64,000 bases of DNA from an uncultured Bacilli bacterium (GCA_934162425.1 CAKPIS010000005.1:1-64000), one strand, 5' to 3'; positions 43,632 through 53,575 are shown, counted from the first letter of the stretch. Numbers and translations: made by a program. The notes: a model not told the origin generated them from the sequence alone.

Positions 43632-44312
43632 ATTATTTTCATCTTCCATTTGGACTATATATAATTTTTTATCTTCTTTTATTATGGTTAAAACAGCATC
43701 AGTTTGATAACCCAAATCCTCTTTATAATCCCAAGAAATAGTTACTTTATAAGCTGGAACTTCTACTCCTTTTTGTTTAGCAGTTCTAGTTTTACTTTTT
43801 ATAGTTGTTGTACTTACATTTGTATCAATAATTGTAAATACCTCGTTTTCTACTTCTACATTATTAATTTTACTTACTTCTGGAAGATGTTGATTTCTAT
43901 TCTTATCTTTTACCTGCAAGTATTTATAAAAAGTACTTCTGGCTTGTTCTATAAAATTATCTCTCATGCTTTCTTTTATAAACTCAGTTCCACCTATATC
44001 ATTTTTAGATAACTTATTATTTAATGTATAAAAATCAATTATAAATAATTTTGATATAGTCTTAGCATATTCTTCATAATTAACATTAGCATTTGATAAT
44101 ATTTTATCAAGTTCTTCAAAGTATTTATTATAAAGCTCTGTTTCATTATCATTTAGGTTATACCCATAACTATCTATTTTTTTAACTACTTTAACTTCTT
44201 CTTTATCATTATTTTTAAAGAAACTATAATATATTAAGAATGCTACTAAAAAAATTAAAAGAATAACAAATAATACCTTAAAAATTTTACCCTTTTTATT
44301 TCTTTTTTTCAT
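43611..44312 (-). CDS. Membrane-anchored protein of unknown function
   Basis: The 233-residue product has a basic N-terminus and one membrane helix (about residues 12-31). The rest should face outside: a helical part (about 45-130) and a beta-rich C-terminal part (about 140-225) with a conserved-looking YKVTISWDY motif, reminiscent of NTF2-like or VirB8-like domains but not close enough to assign. It overlaps the end of the LTA-synthase gene by 17 bases, so it is translated after it and may assist that enzyme (inference). No Cys pairs or sorting motif. Confidence 0.6.
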   Translation of the reverse strand: MKKRNKKGKIFKVLFVILLIFLVAFLIYYSFFKNNDKEEVKVVKKIDSYGYNLNDNETELYNKYFEELDKILSNANVNYEEYAKTISKLFIIDFYTLNNKLSKNDIGGTEFIKESMRDNFIEQARSTFYKYLQVKDKNRNQHLPEVSKINNVEVENEVFTIIDTNVSTTTIKSKTRTAKQKGVEVPAYKVTISWDYKEDLGYQTDAVLTIIKEDKKLYIVQMEDENNKEQNVN

Positions 44313-46350
44313 CTTTTTCCTCGTTTTCTAAATCATAAACTATTATTGAATTTGATATTTCAAGTAGTTCATTTGCATATTCTTTATTTTTTTCTATTTC
44401 TTCATCTGTTACTACTACGTTATCTTTTAATGATAAGGTTTCTTCTTTTTGTGCATTATAGTAAACTTTATCTGTAACCCAGTTACCATTTGGAAATACT
44501 ACAATGTTATCATCTACATTAAATATATCATGACCTAAAGCATATTTATAATCAAAATTAAGCATATTTGCAAGAGTTGGCATAGCATCATACATTCCCA
44601 TAACAGTAGTTATTTCCTTGTTCATTTTAGTTCCTTTGCTATCCTTTGTCCATATTATAAATGGTACTTTTCTATTAAGCTCATATTTATAATAATCAAT
44701 ATCTACATATCTTTCATCATCTTTAGAATATGTTTCTCCTGTTTCAAAATCATAATTGTAAAAATATCTATATTGTTTCTTTGATATTTTAGCATCATGA
44801 TCTCCGTATATTACAATTGCAGTATTTTCAAGAAGACCTGCTGCATCTAAGTCATTTATAAATTGACCTATAGCTTCATCAGCATAATGAACTGCCCTAA
44901 AATAATTTCCCAACTCAGTTCCTTCCATATATGGTAAAGTAACTTCGACAGTATTTCCATTTTCATCTGTTTTAGTAGTTTTATAATTAACTTCATAATC
45001 GCCATAAGCTTCTCCACCATCCCATGGTGTATGATTAGTTAACATTATCATTGTCACATAATAATTATTATTTTTTTCACTTATATTTTTAATTTTATCT
45101 ATAGATTGTTTAAAGAATGCTTTATCAGACAGACCAAGACCTATTATATCTTCTTTATTAGAATTATCAAATGAGTCTTTAGCATAAAACTTTTTATATC
45201 CAAGAGTTTGATGCATAACGTTTCTATTCCAAAAAGAAGCATTATTAGCATGCATACTAGCTGCATAATATCCTTTATTACCAAGTAGGTTTTGTATAGC
45301 TTCATATTTTCTATCCCAGTAATTTACAAATACAGTACCTGTTGATGCTGGAAGTAGTGATGTAGAAAAAGTAAACTCTGTATCACTTGATGTACCTACA
45401 CTAACTTGTGGATAATAATTTGAGAAAAATAATCCTTCACTAGCTAACATATTTAAATTGGGTGTTAACTCTTTATTATTAAATGATAAAGTCATATCAT
45501 GAGTCATTATACTTTCAGCATGTATAACAATAACGTTTTTCCCTTCTAAAGCATTAGTATATTCATTTGTTTTCTTAACACTACTTTTTTCTTTTTCTTC
45601 ATAAAATTCTCTAACTTTTTTAGATGCTTTATCATATCCAAATAAACTAGTAAACTTAGATTCTGTACTTTTTATTGCATCATTAAACTGATAAACATAT
45701 ATACCAAATCTTTGAACTAAATACTCTCTATTCCACTGTTTTTCTAATCTACTATAGTCTGAACCTTTCATAGTTGCAAGCGTTATAAATAGCATTACAG
45801 CACTAAATATAATAGTATTAGAAAATCTTTTCTTACCTCTTTCTATCTTTTCTACTTTTTCAAAGTACTTTTTCTTTTTTAATATAAAGTAAACAATTAT
45901 AATTACAAATATAGGAAATATTACAAGTACATCTTTTGGTTGTATTAAAGAAGTTACAACAGCTCCTCCCATATCTCCTAAAAATGATGCTGTAGTAAGA
46001 AGAGAAAAAGATGCAAACGATACATAATTTTCATAATATATTGCATTAACTACGCATACTGCTGTCATAATTATGGTAAGTGGAAGTAATATCCTAATTT
46101 GTTTTTTAGGCTTTAAAAGATATGCAAAAGAACCTACAAATAATATAAATAATAAATCAGAAAATATTACCTTTATATCAAAAAAATTCCCCATCGTAAT
46201 TACTCTAAGTAACCATGAATTAATAAGATTTATTAGTACATACGTAACAAATAATATGTTTGTTTTTATATATCTATATATACTAATTTCTCTAATTCTT
46301 AGTTTTATTTTAGTTATTTTATTTTTTATATTTAGTTTTAATTTATTCAT
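44296..46350 (-). CDS. LTA synthase family protein (sulfatase-fold phosphoglycerol transferase)
   Basis: These enzymes polymerise glycerolphosphate from phosphatidylglycerol onto a membrane anchor. The start at 46350 follows GGAGG. The 684-residue product has five N-terminal membrane helices (about 30-50, 62-80, 88-106, 112-135, 142-158 plus 178-195) and a sulfatase-like extracellular domain from 265: VIVIHAES (279 is the metal-binding Glu), SVGTSSDTEF (Thr320 in the nucleophile position), YGDHDAKI (Asp-His metal site) and HANNASFWNR. Motifs match LtaS; specificity could also be another sulfatase-type transferase. It shares an operon with the YihY-like gene upstream only if read-through occurs, as a terminator separates them. 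Confidence 0.88.
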   Translation of the reverse strand: MNKLKLNIKNKITKIKLRIREISIYRYIKTNILFVTYVLINLINSWLLRVITMGNFFDIKVIFSDLLFILFVGSFAYLLKPKKQIRILLPLTIIMTAVCVVNAIYYENYVSFASFSLLTTASFLGDMGGAVVTSLIQPKDVLVIFPIFVIIIVYFILKKKKYFEKVEKIERGKKRFSNTIIFSAVMLFITLATMKGSDYSRLEKQWNREYLVQRFGIYVYQFNDAIKSTESKFTSLFGYDKASKKVREFYEEKEKSSVKKTNEYTNALEGKNVIVIHAESIMTHDMTLSFNNKELTPNLNMLASEGLFFSNYYPQVSVGTSSDTEFTFSTSLLPASTGTVFVNYWDRKYEAIQNLLGNKGYYAASMHANNASFWNRNVMHQTLGYKKFYAKDSFDNSNKEDIIGLGLSDKAFFKQSIDKIKNISEKNNNYYVTMIMLTNHTPWDGGEAYGDYEVNYKTTKTDENGNTVEVTLPYMEGTELGNYFRAVHYADEAIGQFINDLDAAGLLENTAIVIYGDHDAKISKKQYRYFYNYDFETGETYSKDDERYVDIDYYKYELNRKVPFIIWTKDSKGTKMNKEITTVMGMYDAMPTLANMLNFDYKYALGHDIFNVDDNIVVFPNGNWVTDKVYYNAQKEETLSLKDNVVVTDEEIEKNKEYANELLEISNSIIVYDLENEEKDEKKK

Positions 46351-46395
46351 AAAAACCTCCAAATACTTTATTTATAATATATACGTATTATAACA

Positions 46396-46422
46396 CAAAA
46401 AAGATCTTATTTTAAGACCTTT
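46396..46422 (-). terminator. Terminator after the YihY/BrkB gene
   Basis: On the minus strand a 10-bp stem AAAGGTCTTA/TAAGATCTTT (one G-U pair) is followed by six T. It separates the YihY gene from the LTA synthase gene. Confidence 0.75.
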
Positions 46423-47249
46423 TCTTTCTTTTCATTATTCTTATCTAATATGTAATGATTTATAGTCATACCATATACAAATATATAACATAGCCAGTAT
46501 ATCCAAATCATTAGTATTATTAAATTTGATAGATTACCATAAAATTTATCATAATTTGCAAAATTAGTTGCATAAAATGAAAATGCATAAGTTGATACTA
46601 CCCATACTATTGTTGTTAAAAGAGCCCCTCTATTAACACTTCTACTTGGTATATTTACATTAGGTGCAGTTGTATAAATTACCTTTATTGCAAAAAATAC
46701 CATAAAGAATACAAAAGGCCATTTAAGAATCGTATAGGTTAAATATACTATTGGATGAATAGCTTGATATGTATCACTTAAATAATTTGCAAGTTTACTT
46801 CCTATAGCAAGAGCTCCAACTAATACAACTATTAACGTAACTAGTACTATTAAAAGTAGTATTGCTTTTATTCTAGTTGTTATAAAATCCTTTTGTTTTC
46901 CATTATATATTTGAGTTGATGCAACAATAATAGAATGTGTTGCTTTAGAAGCTAGGTAAAAGGCTGTTATTATAAAGAATAAATCAAGTGCTCCTACCCT
47001 TTGCTGTTCTAATATAGATAATATAACTGATGCTATAGTTGGTGGTATATAATGATTAATAGCATTTGCTATAGCATCATAATTTAAGGACAATTTAGAT
47101 ATTATCATCATAAATATACTTGCTAAAGGTATTATAGAAAGTACTACAAAGAATGATATTTGACCTGGCAATATTGACATTAAAGGTGTACTCATCAAAT
47201 TATAATTCTTTTCTATAGACCCCTTTATTTTTTCTTTTGATTCCTTCAT
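46407..47249 (-). CDS. YihY/BrkB family membrane protein
   Basis: The 280-residue product has six membrane helices (about 27-50, 88-105, 128-150, 175-195, 205-228, 238-260) and the family opening SILPGQISFFVVLSIIPLASIF with the conserved Gly/Phe/Pro. A PSRSVNRGALLTTIVW segment near 200 also matches. YihY/BrkB proteins are of unknown exact role, described variously as transporter-like or envelope-associated. ATG start with AGGTGAAT. It is 14 bases from the SBP-GGDEF gene's end, so it follows that gene in an operon. Confidence 0.9.
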   Translation of the reverse strand: MKESKEKIKGSIEKNYNLMSTPLMSILPGQISFFVVLSIIPLASIFMMIISKLSLNYDAIANAINHYIPPTIASVILSILEQQRVGALDLFFIITAFYLASKATHSIIVASTQIYNGKQKDFITTRIKAILLLIVLVTLIVVLVGALAIGSKLANYLSDTYQAIHPIVYLTYTILKWPFVFFMVFFAIKVIYTTAPNVNIPSRSVNRGALLTTIVWVVSTYAFSFYATNFANYDKFYGNLSNLIILMIWIYWLCYIFVYGMTINHYILDKNNEKKEKVLK

Positions 47250-47262
47250 GATAATTCACCTA

Positions 47263-49320
47263 TTACTTTTTATTATTCATTTCTTTGTTAGCCCTAATTT
47301 CAAGCACAGCTTCATTTATAGCATCATCAATTGACTTAATATCATCTTCAATCATACTATATCCTAATGTAGCTCCATAACCATATGGTAACTCACCTAA
47401 TTCTTTATATAGTTTTCTCATATATGCTACTACTTTATTCTTTTCATAACCAACCATATAAATTAAGTATTCATTACCATCAGTTCTAATAATATCACTT
47501 TGATCTAATTGATTTCTAATTAAGATATTAGCAGCTAATTTAATTAATTTATCTCCCTCTTCATGTCCATATACATCATTAACATGTCTTAAATTATTAA
47601 GATTAACAACAATAATAGACTGTGGATAAATAGCATTATTTTCCCATAATTTAAAGTTTTTATTCAAATAATTACGATTTTTTAAAGATGTTAGAGGATC
47701 AACATATCTTATCGTTTCTTCTCTTTTACTCTTCTTTTTAATTTTTATCTTATTTTTAAATAAAGACCATATAATAATTAATATAATTAAAGTTCCAGAA
47801 ATATATAAGTATACATAATTAATTTCTTTTGAATTTACACTATATTCTTTCCAAGCAACATTATATACTTGTTTATAATTTATATATTCTATATATTTAG
47901 TAAATAATTTTTCAAATGTTGCATTTTCATCATCTTTTCTAATTACATAACCATAATTTAAATTTTGTTTATCATTATAAATAACCCTGTAATCTGATAA
48001 TTTATTATCTTTATACATCTCATAAATATTTTTATCTAAAACTACTATACTATCTTTATTTATCTTACTAATTAATGTACTAATCTTATCATAAGAGATA
48101 ATATCTGCTTCTGCTTCTTTTTTCAAATACTTAACTAAAGTACTATTTATAGTCATAACTTTCTTACCGTTTAATGACTTAACAGAATTTATAACAGTAT
48201 CAGTCTTATTTTTATGTATTAATACAACGTATTCTTCATCATAAGGTGATATACTTCTTGTATAACTTCCACTTAATCCTGAATAATTATAATAATTTGG
48301 TGCAATATCTACATCACCATTATTTAATGCCCTAGTTAAGTCTTTAACACTATGATATTTTTTATAAACAAAACTAGCATTAGAAACTTTACTAAATGAA
48401 TTTATAAACGTACTATCAAGTCCTATTAATTTATTATTTATAAAACCAGTATAAGGTTCATTTTCCAAATAACCAAACGCATACTTTTTACTTAAAAAGT
48501 CAGCTTTTGATTTTTCTGATATATTACTATATTTAACAATTAAATTTATAAGTGCATTATTATAATCTTTTTCTAAATTATTTTTCTTGTAATCAGTAAA
48601 ACTCTTTTTTGTAATACTAGTTAATTCTTTATTATCATTTAATGTTTTTAAAACATAAGTTTCTTTCATTTCTGTAATATTATAAACAATATGATAAGAG
48701 TTTGATAATATAAATGATAAGTACTTTGTTTTTGGAAGAGCAATATAATCTTCTTTAGAATCTTTTAATGCAGCTTCTAGTTTTTCTACGTTTTCATATG
48801 GAGTATAAGTTACACCATTTTCTGATGAAATGTAGTAACTAACAGTTGATAAATCATCTGTTAACGTACCTATCTTTTTATTTTTAATATTTTCTGGAGA
48901 TGAAATTTTTTCACTTTCTCTTCCAATTAATACATAGTAATCTGTATAAAACTTCATATCATCTTTTGATACTTTACTAGCATTTTTACCCTTTAAAACT
49001 TCAAAATATAAATCATTTTCTTCAGTATCACCAGATACATCATATGAAATTAAGTTAAATGATAAATTAGTCTTTTCTTTTAGTTTATCAACAAAATCAA
49101 AGAAAACACCTTCTCCATCATCACTAAAAACAGGTATGTTATTTGCAATTGATACGTTAATTACATCTTCTTTATTATTTTCAATCCATTTTTTCTCAGC
49201 CAAATCAAGCTTAGTATCTTTATTATTTCTTGAACTAAAATTAACTAATGCAATAAGTATAATAACTAAAAGTACTATTAATAAAATCCCAGTCTTTTTA
49301 TTATTTTTCTTCTTTCTCAT
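47263..49320 (-). CDS. Dual periplasmic-binding (SBP) sensor with degenerate GGDEF domain
   Basis: The 685-residue product has a short N-terminal membrane helix (about 7-25), two tandem solute-binding-protein-like domains (about 40-240 and 260-500; the second contains YLENEPYTGFINNKLIGLDSTFI-like SBP starts), a second membrane helix (about 505-525), a basic linker (530-545), and a GGDEF domain (546-685) with DPLTSLKNRNYLN and NLRHVNDVYGHEEGDKLI. The catalytic loop reads RTDGNEYLI instead of R-GGDEF, so two of the five signature residues and the metal Asp are altered; cyclase activity is doubtful and it may bind a nucleotide as a receptor or act by protein contacts. External ligand-sensing via the SBP domains is expected. 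Confidence 0.85.
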   Translation of the reverse strand: MRKKKNNKKTGILLIVLLVIILIALVNFSSRNNKDTKLDLAEKKWIENNKEDVINVSIANNIPVFSDDGEGVFFDFVDKLKEKTNLSFNLISYDVSGDTEENDLYFEVLKGKNASKVSKDDMKFYTDYYVLIGRESEKISSPENIKNKKIGTLTDDLSTVSYYISSENGVTYTPYENVEKLEAALKDSKEDYIALPKTKYLSFILSNSYHIVYNITEMKETYVLKTLNDNKELTSITKKSFTDYKKNNLEKDYNNALINLIVKYSNISEKSKADFLSKKYAFGYLENEPYTGFINNKLIGLDSTFINSFSKVSNASFVYKKYHSVKDLTRALNNGDVDIAPNYYNYSGLSGSYTRSISPYDEEYVVLIHKNKTDTVINSVKSLNGKKVMTINSTLVKYLKKEAEADIISYDKISTLISKINKDSIVVLDKNIYEMYKDNKLSDYRVIYNDKQNLNYGYVIRKDDENATFEKLFTKYIEYINYKQVYNVAWKEYSVNSKEINYVYLYISGTLIILIIIWSLFKNKIKIKKKSKREETIRYVDPLTSLKNRNYLNKNFKLWENNAIYPQSIIVVNLNNLRHVNDVYGHEEGDKLIKLAANILIRNQLDQSDIIRTDGNEYLIYMVGYEKNKVVAYMRKLYKELGELPYGYGATLGYSMIEDDIKSIDDAINEAVLEIRANKEMNNKK

Positions 49321-49331
49321 TTTTTCACCTT

Positions 49332-49802
49332 CTAAAGCTCATCAAAAGTCATTACATCTTTTGATTTATGTTTATAGCCTATTATTGGGTATTTCTTTTC
49401 TCCATCTATAGTCTGACTAACATAAACCGTAATATCATAATAACCTTTTGTTTTATCATCAATAAAGCCAAGTGCTTCATTAACTTTATTTTTAATATCT
49501 TCTTTACTTACTCCATCTGCTGCAGTAATAAAGTATTTTATTAATCTTCCCTTTAATGTTATTTTAACATTATCAAATCCTTCTATGGCTTTAGTTTTTT
49601 CTTCTAACTCAGACATTTTCTTATTATCAAAAGGATAATCTTTTATATCTTTTATTCTAACTCCATAGTTTGCTTTTTCTGAACTCGAATAAAAAATCAT
49701 TTTATATAACATAAGTAAAATTATAAGTATAATAACAAATATTAGTATTCTAGTTACCATTTTTTTATTTTTTACAATGTATTTTTTTATCTTTGGTATC
49801 AA
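49332..49802 (-). CDS. Small membrane-anchored protein of unknown function
   Basis: The start is set at the TTG at 49802, which has AGGAG nine bases upstream; the TTG at 49811 sits directly on that site. The 156-residue product has a Lys-rich N-terminus, one membrane helix (about 16-36) and an outer domain of about 110 residues with alternating strands and helices (KITLKGRLIKYFITAADG, YDITVYVSQ). It heads the operon with the SBP-GGDEF gene (11 bases apart) and YihY. No family is recognised. Confidence 0.6.
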   Translation of the reverse strand: MIPKIKKYIVKNKKMVTRILIFVIILIILLMLYKMIFYSSSEKANYGVRIKDIKDYPFDNKKMSELEEKTKAIEGFDNVKITLKGRLIKYFITAADGVSKEDIKNKVNEALGFIDDKTKGYYDITVYVSQTIDGEKKYPIIGYKHKSKDVMTFDEL

Positions 49803-49894
49803 ATTAATCAACTCCTATACAATAAGTATTATACTATAAATTATGTTTTATTTCTACTTTAATTAAAAAAAATTATTACTAATTCATATTTATA

Positions 49895-49933
49895 TAAAAA
49901 GAACATAAATGTAGATATTGATACACTTATGTT
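49895..49933 (-). terminator. Terminator before the HD gene's downstream end
   Basis: On the minus strand a 12-bp stem AACATAAGTGTA/TACATTTATGTT (one G-U) is followed by CTTTTT. It ends the HD phosphohydrolase unit. Confidence 0.8.
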
Positions 49934-49935
49934 TT

Positions 49936-50499
49936 TTACTTAAATAATACACCCATTATATTTTCATATTCTTTTTTAAATATAGTCTTAGTTTTATCAC
50001 TTAAATCATTATAATCTTTTTCAAAATAACGTTTTATAAAACTTCTTATGTTACTTAAATTAACATCATAGTTTTTATATGCATAATCAAATATCATTGG
50101 TATATTATCAAAATGGGATAATATATCAGCATCTGCTACGCATACTTCTTCATCTGTTACAGCATCAAAACTTGTTCTATGATGAAGTACGCAACTTTTA
50201 ACTTTTTCTATCTTTTCCTGTGGATAACCATATTCTTTTAATATATTTTCAGTTATTTTTGCACCATTTATATGATGATTTGGTCTTTCTCCTACTTTTT
50301 TTATTAATGCTATATCATGCATAAGTGACCCAAGTGATACTATTTCTACATCAGCATTATATTTTTCAGCAAGAAAGACTGATTTTTCATATACGTATTT
50401 TATGTGTTCATTCCAAAAATCATAACCATATTTAGACTCATTTTTATGTATAATGCATTCTTTTTTTACATACTTTTTTATTTTATCTACTATGTTCAT
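49936..50499 (-). CDS. HD-domain phosphohydrolase
   Basis: The 187-residue soluble protein has an HD fold: a long first helix with HNESKYGYDFWNEHIKYV (19-36), LGSLMHDIALI (about 56-66) with the His-Asp metal pair, HHINGAKI (about 76-83), and LHHRTSF (about 108-114) with further metal ligands. Family members hydrolyse nucleotides or nucleotide-linked phosphates; this size fits small stand-alone HD enzymes such as those of the uncharacterised type found in Bacillota. Substrate unknown. It starts with an ATG behind AGGTTAA. Confidence 0.85.
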   Translation of the reverse strand: MNIVDKIKKYVKKECIIHKNESKYGYDFWNEHIKYVYEKSVFLAEKYNADVEIVSLGSLMHDIALIKKVGERPNHHINGAKITENILKEYGYPQEKIEKVKSCVLHHRTSFDAVTDEEVCVADADILSHFDNIPMIFDYAYKNYDVNLSNIRSFIKRYFEKDYNDLSDKTKTIFKKEYENIMGVLFK

Positions 50500-50556
50500 T
50501 TTATTTAACCTATTTTTTTATCATATTCCTCTTTATATTTTTTAAATTAATATTTT

Positions 50557-50805
50557 TTATTTCTTGCTTACCATTACAAGTGGCACGTAAACTTCATCTT
50601 CTGTAATACCAGCATGAGCCGATTTAAACTTTGAGTGTTTATCACTATATCTAATTGCTTTATCATTTGTAGCTATCGCCATATAATCTCCTATTCCATC
50701 TTTAAATAATGGATTTTCTATACCAGTACCAAATTTTTTACTTTTAATTATTTCTTCTTTATCAAGAAACAAGAAGTCATCTTTTATTATCTTTTTTATT
50801 TTTTT
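50557..50805 (-). pseudogene. C-terminal remnant of an alkaline-phosphatase-superfamily gene
   Basis: The frame contains only the last part of a phosphatase/phosphodiesterase-like enzyme: GDYMAIATNDKAI near 29-41 and AHAGITEDEVYVPLVMV near 52-68 (counting from the TTG at 50772), which resemble the conserved C-terminal GHAGLTEDE...PL of the alkaline phosphatase/nucleotide pyrophosphatase superfamily. No ATG/GTG/TTG with a ribosome site gives a full protein; the frame opens at a stop at 50806-50808 and the catalytic core is missing. The upstream A/T-rich stretch may mark decay. It could be translated from the TTG as a 71-residue fragment, but a pseudogene is more likely. Confidence 0.5.
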
Positions 50806-50856
50806 TCAAAAAAACACCTTCTCTACTCCTAAATTATACTTTTTTATATTATAAAA

Positions 50857-50876
50857 GACAAGAAATAAATCTTGCC
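50857..50876 (-). terminator. Weak terminator after the 7TM protein gene
   Basis: On the minus strand GGCAAGA/TCTTGTC arms are followed by TTTTATAA. Confidence 0.4.
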
Positions 50877-51590
50877 TTAGTTTTTGTTGTTAGTGATTTT
50901 TTCATTATCATTACTCTTAATAGAATCTTCGCTTTCTATTGTAAAATACATTAAAAATGTAATAAAAGTTTCCATTGAAGTCATTAGAAGCCAACTAGGA
51001 TTAATTGATTGTATTACCATTATTGCAGCTCCGCCTGCAATAAATATAAATAATGGTGCATATTTGGTACCTTTAATATTTTTAGGATTAGAAAACATTA
51101 ATATTAAACATAATATAACGAAAGCTTCAACAAACATATATAGCATATTAGTAGAACTTCCATAAATATACATAACCATATTGTTTTCAACATGATATTT
51201 TATTGGTAAAATAAATATAAGTATTGAAATAACAACATACAAAATTAAAATAAATATATTGAATATTTTTTGTAATTTACAATATTTTTTTGAATTTTTA
51301 TTCATTGATATTGAAAATATATATCTTGTAAACGTTATTATCCAGGTCAATAAATAAATTAAGTAAAGTCTTAACACAACACCATTTATTATTGGTATAC
51401 GTTTATAATTTCTACACGTAATAACACATAAAAGTTCAATTAATATACCTAAAAAATTAGAAATAACAAGTATATTATATATTTTTCTTTCAGAATCATT
51501 TATCTTTTTTTTCTTTTTAAAAAATATCAAAAACAAAAGTAATACACTATAGAAAAAGCTACATACTGTTAAAAACATTGTACTATTCAT
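50877..51590 (-). CDS. Polytopic membrane protein resembling sensor-kinase membrane domains
   Basis: The 237-residue product has about seven hydrophobic helices (6-24, 38-58, 75-92, 105-125, 135-152, 165-182, 188-208) and ends in a polar C-terminal tail with ITFLMYFTIE near 212-221, a motif that often sits between a 7TM sensor and a signalling domain. No histidine kinase or GGDEF domain follows, so this is a stand-alone membrane module or a truncated sensor. Cys near 55-60. ATG start with AGGAGG. Function unknown. Confidence 0.6.
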   Translation of the reverse strand: MNSTMFLTVCSFFYSVLLLFLIFFKKKKKINDSERKIYNILVISNFLGILIELLCVITCRNYKRIPIINGVVLRLYLIYLLTWIITFTRYIFSISMNKNSKKYCKLQKIFNIFILILYVVISILIFILPIKYHVENNMVMYIYGSSTNMLYMFVEAFVILCLILMFSNPKNIKGTKYAPLFIFIAGGAAIMVIQSINPSWLLMTSMETFITFLMYFTIESEDSIKSNDNEKITNNKN

Positions 51591-51619
51591 ACATACCTCC
51601 TACTACTATAGATTATAAC

Positions 51620-51652
51620 ATAAAAATAGACTTTTATCATAAAAGTCTATTT
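51620..51652 (-). terminator. Terminator after the acyl-CoA ligase gene
   Basis: On the minus strand a perfect 13-bp stem AAATAGACTTTTA/TAAAAGTCTATTT is followed by TTTATG. It includes the stop codon region. Confidence 0.85.
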
Positions 51653-53575
51653 AACCATGTTTTTATTTACAAAAGTTTTACATTTTTTATTATCCTCATT
51701 AAAAACATAAGTAAATTGTTGTGGCTTAATTCCCTCAACATTCATAACCTTTATTAAATATTTCTCCAAATCATATTTTATATTTTGATCATACCCATTA
51801 TTTAATGTAATATTTAATTGATACTCACCAGACTCCAATAAACATATATTACAATCTGAAACAGCATCATAAGAAGATACTATATCTTCGATTTGAAGAG
51901 CTTGCTTATTTATTTTTCTAACTTTTGTTAATGGAAAATCATCTCTAAATTTAATTGCAACAGGACAATGATAAGCTTGAAAAGAATTCATGTTACTTTC
52001 ATCATAAGAAGCAATTATTTGTTTAAATATCTCATCTTCATGTCCTTTATATTCTTCTTTTAATAGTACATGAGCTTTTGGAGCATGATTATCAATTTTA
52101 TCCTGAACAGATACCACGCTACATTTTTCAATCGCAGGATTAATAGATATTTCATTTTCTATATCGCAAGTGAAAATTTTATATCCACTTCTTGGTATCA
52201 TATCCTTATATCTACCTTTAAAAAATATAAATGATCTTCCGTTTTTATCTGTTACACCCAACTCTTTTACTCCACAATCACCAGTATGAAGCCAAATTTT
52301 TCCATCGGAATGTTTTTTAAAAGTTTCTTCAGTTTGTGTTTCATTTTTATAATAACCAAGAGCAACTGATGGTCCATTTATTATTATTTCACCCTGTTCA
52401 CCATCTTTTAATTCTTCTTCCGTTCCAGGCTTTACTATTTTTATTATATTATTACCAATAGGAACACCAACACTTCCATTTAAATAAGAATTATAAGTAT
52501 TTGTTGCTAAAGTTGTATAATTTTCTGTCATACCAAGACCAAATAATAATTTGGTGTGACTATTATGTTGCCTTAGCAAACTATTTATCCTTTCATTTTC
52601 TTCTAATGTCATACTATCACCACCAGCTGCATACATGGTTGCACAACTTAAATCTTTATTCTTTAACTTTCTGCTTTCTAATAACGGAATATAGTAACCT
52701 GGAACTCCAGAAAAGATGTTTATATCATTATTTTTAAAATAAGAAGGTAATTTCTTTTGATCAAAAAGTGGCACTATAATTATCTCTGTTCCTTCAACCA
52801 ATCCTTTATGTAAATTGGCACTACCATAAGCAACAAAAGGAACTAAAACATCTAGATTCTTTTGACCAGGACTAAAGACTATATTTTCAAGTTCAAAATT
52901 TCGAAGTAGGCCTTCAGCATTTTCATTTCCTATCATTGTAAATTTTGGCATACCACCAGTAGTTCCTCCAGTTGGATGCATTATAGCTGGTGTTCCAAGT
53001 TCTAAATCAGCAGATTTTAAATCATTAACAACATTACCATTATTAAATAAATTTTCTATATCTAAATAATTATCTTTGGTATACCTACCCTTTACTTTTC
53101 TTTCTAAAGCCTCATGTACATTGTAAATTGTTTTTACGTTTTTAGGTAAAGATCTAGATGGTGATAATGGTAATACATCTATATTTAAATCTTGATTTGC
53201 TTGATTAATTTTATCACAAATCATCCTATTTTCAGTAACAACTATAAATTTTGGATCTAGTAATTCTAATGAATATTTAATTTCACTAATAGGTGCTGTT
53301 GGATATATCATACAAGGAATAGCACCTATCTTATTTAGTGCATAAAATAAATAAATAAATTCTGGAGAATTTACACAACAGAATGCAACTCTATCACCTT
53401 TTTTTATATTAAGTTTATTTACTAAACCATAAGCAACATCATCTATATTTTTAATTAATTTTTCATATGAAATTTTATTTTCAAAGTAATTTATAGCTAT
53501 CAATTTATGTCTATCATTAGAAGCCTTAACAAGTCTTTGATACATAGTCAAAATTTCATTTTTATCATATATCAT
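51647..53575 (-). CDS. AMP-forming acyl-CoA synthetase / acyl-acid ligase
   Basis: ANL-family enzymes activate carboxylic acids as acyl-adenylates. The 642-residue product has MHPTGGTTGGMPKF (about 203-216), the phosphate-binding P-loop of the family, NYTTLATNT near 350, TGDCGVKELG (about 430) with the adenylate-binding Asp, and a C-terminal lysine region (FPLTKVRKINK, about 570-580). N-terminal KGDRVAFCC near 61 resembles fatty acyl ligases. Substrate is probably a fatty or hydroxy acid but cannot be told. It has an ATG behind GGGAGG and a long leader with a probable attenuator (53593-53688). Confidence 0.88.
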   Translation of the reverse strand: MIYDKNEILTMYQRLVKASNDRHKLIAINYFENKISYEKLIKNIDDVAYGLVNKLNIKKGDRVAFCCVNSPEFIYLFYALNKIGAIPCMIYPTAPISEIKYSLELLDPKFIVVTENRMICDKINQANQDLNIDVLPLSPSRSLPKNVKTIYNVHEALERKVKGRYTKDNYLDIENLFNNGNVVNDLKSADLELGTPAIMHPTGGTTGGMPKFTMIGNENAEGLLRNFELENIVFSPGQKNLDVLVPFVAYGSANLHKGLVEGTEIIIVPLFDQKKLPSYFKNNDINIFSGVPGYYIPLLESRKLKNKDLSCATMYAAGGDSMTLEENERINSLLRQHNSHTKLLFGLGMTENYTTLATNTYNSYLNGSVGVPIGNNIIKIVKPGTEEELKDGEQGEIIINGPSVALGYYKNETQTEETFKKHSDGKIWLHTGDCGVKELGVTDKNGRSFIFFKGRYKDMIPRSGYKIFTCDIENEISINPAIEKCSVVSVQDKIDNHAPKAHVLLKEEYKGHEDEIFKQIIASYDESNMNSFQAYHCPVAIKFRDDFPLTKVRKINKQALQIEDIVSSYDAVSDCNICLLESGEYQLNITLNNGYDQNIKYDLEKYLIKVMNVEGIKPQQFTYVFNEDNKKCKTFVNKNMVK

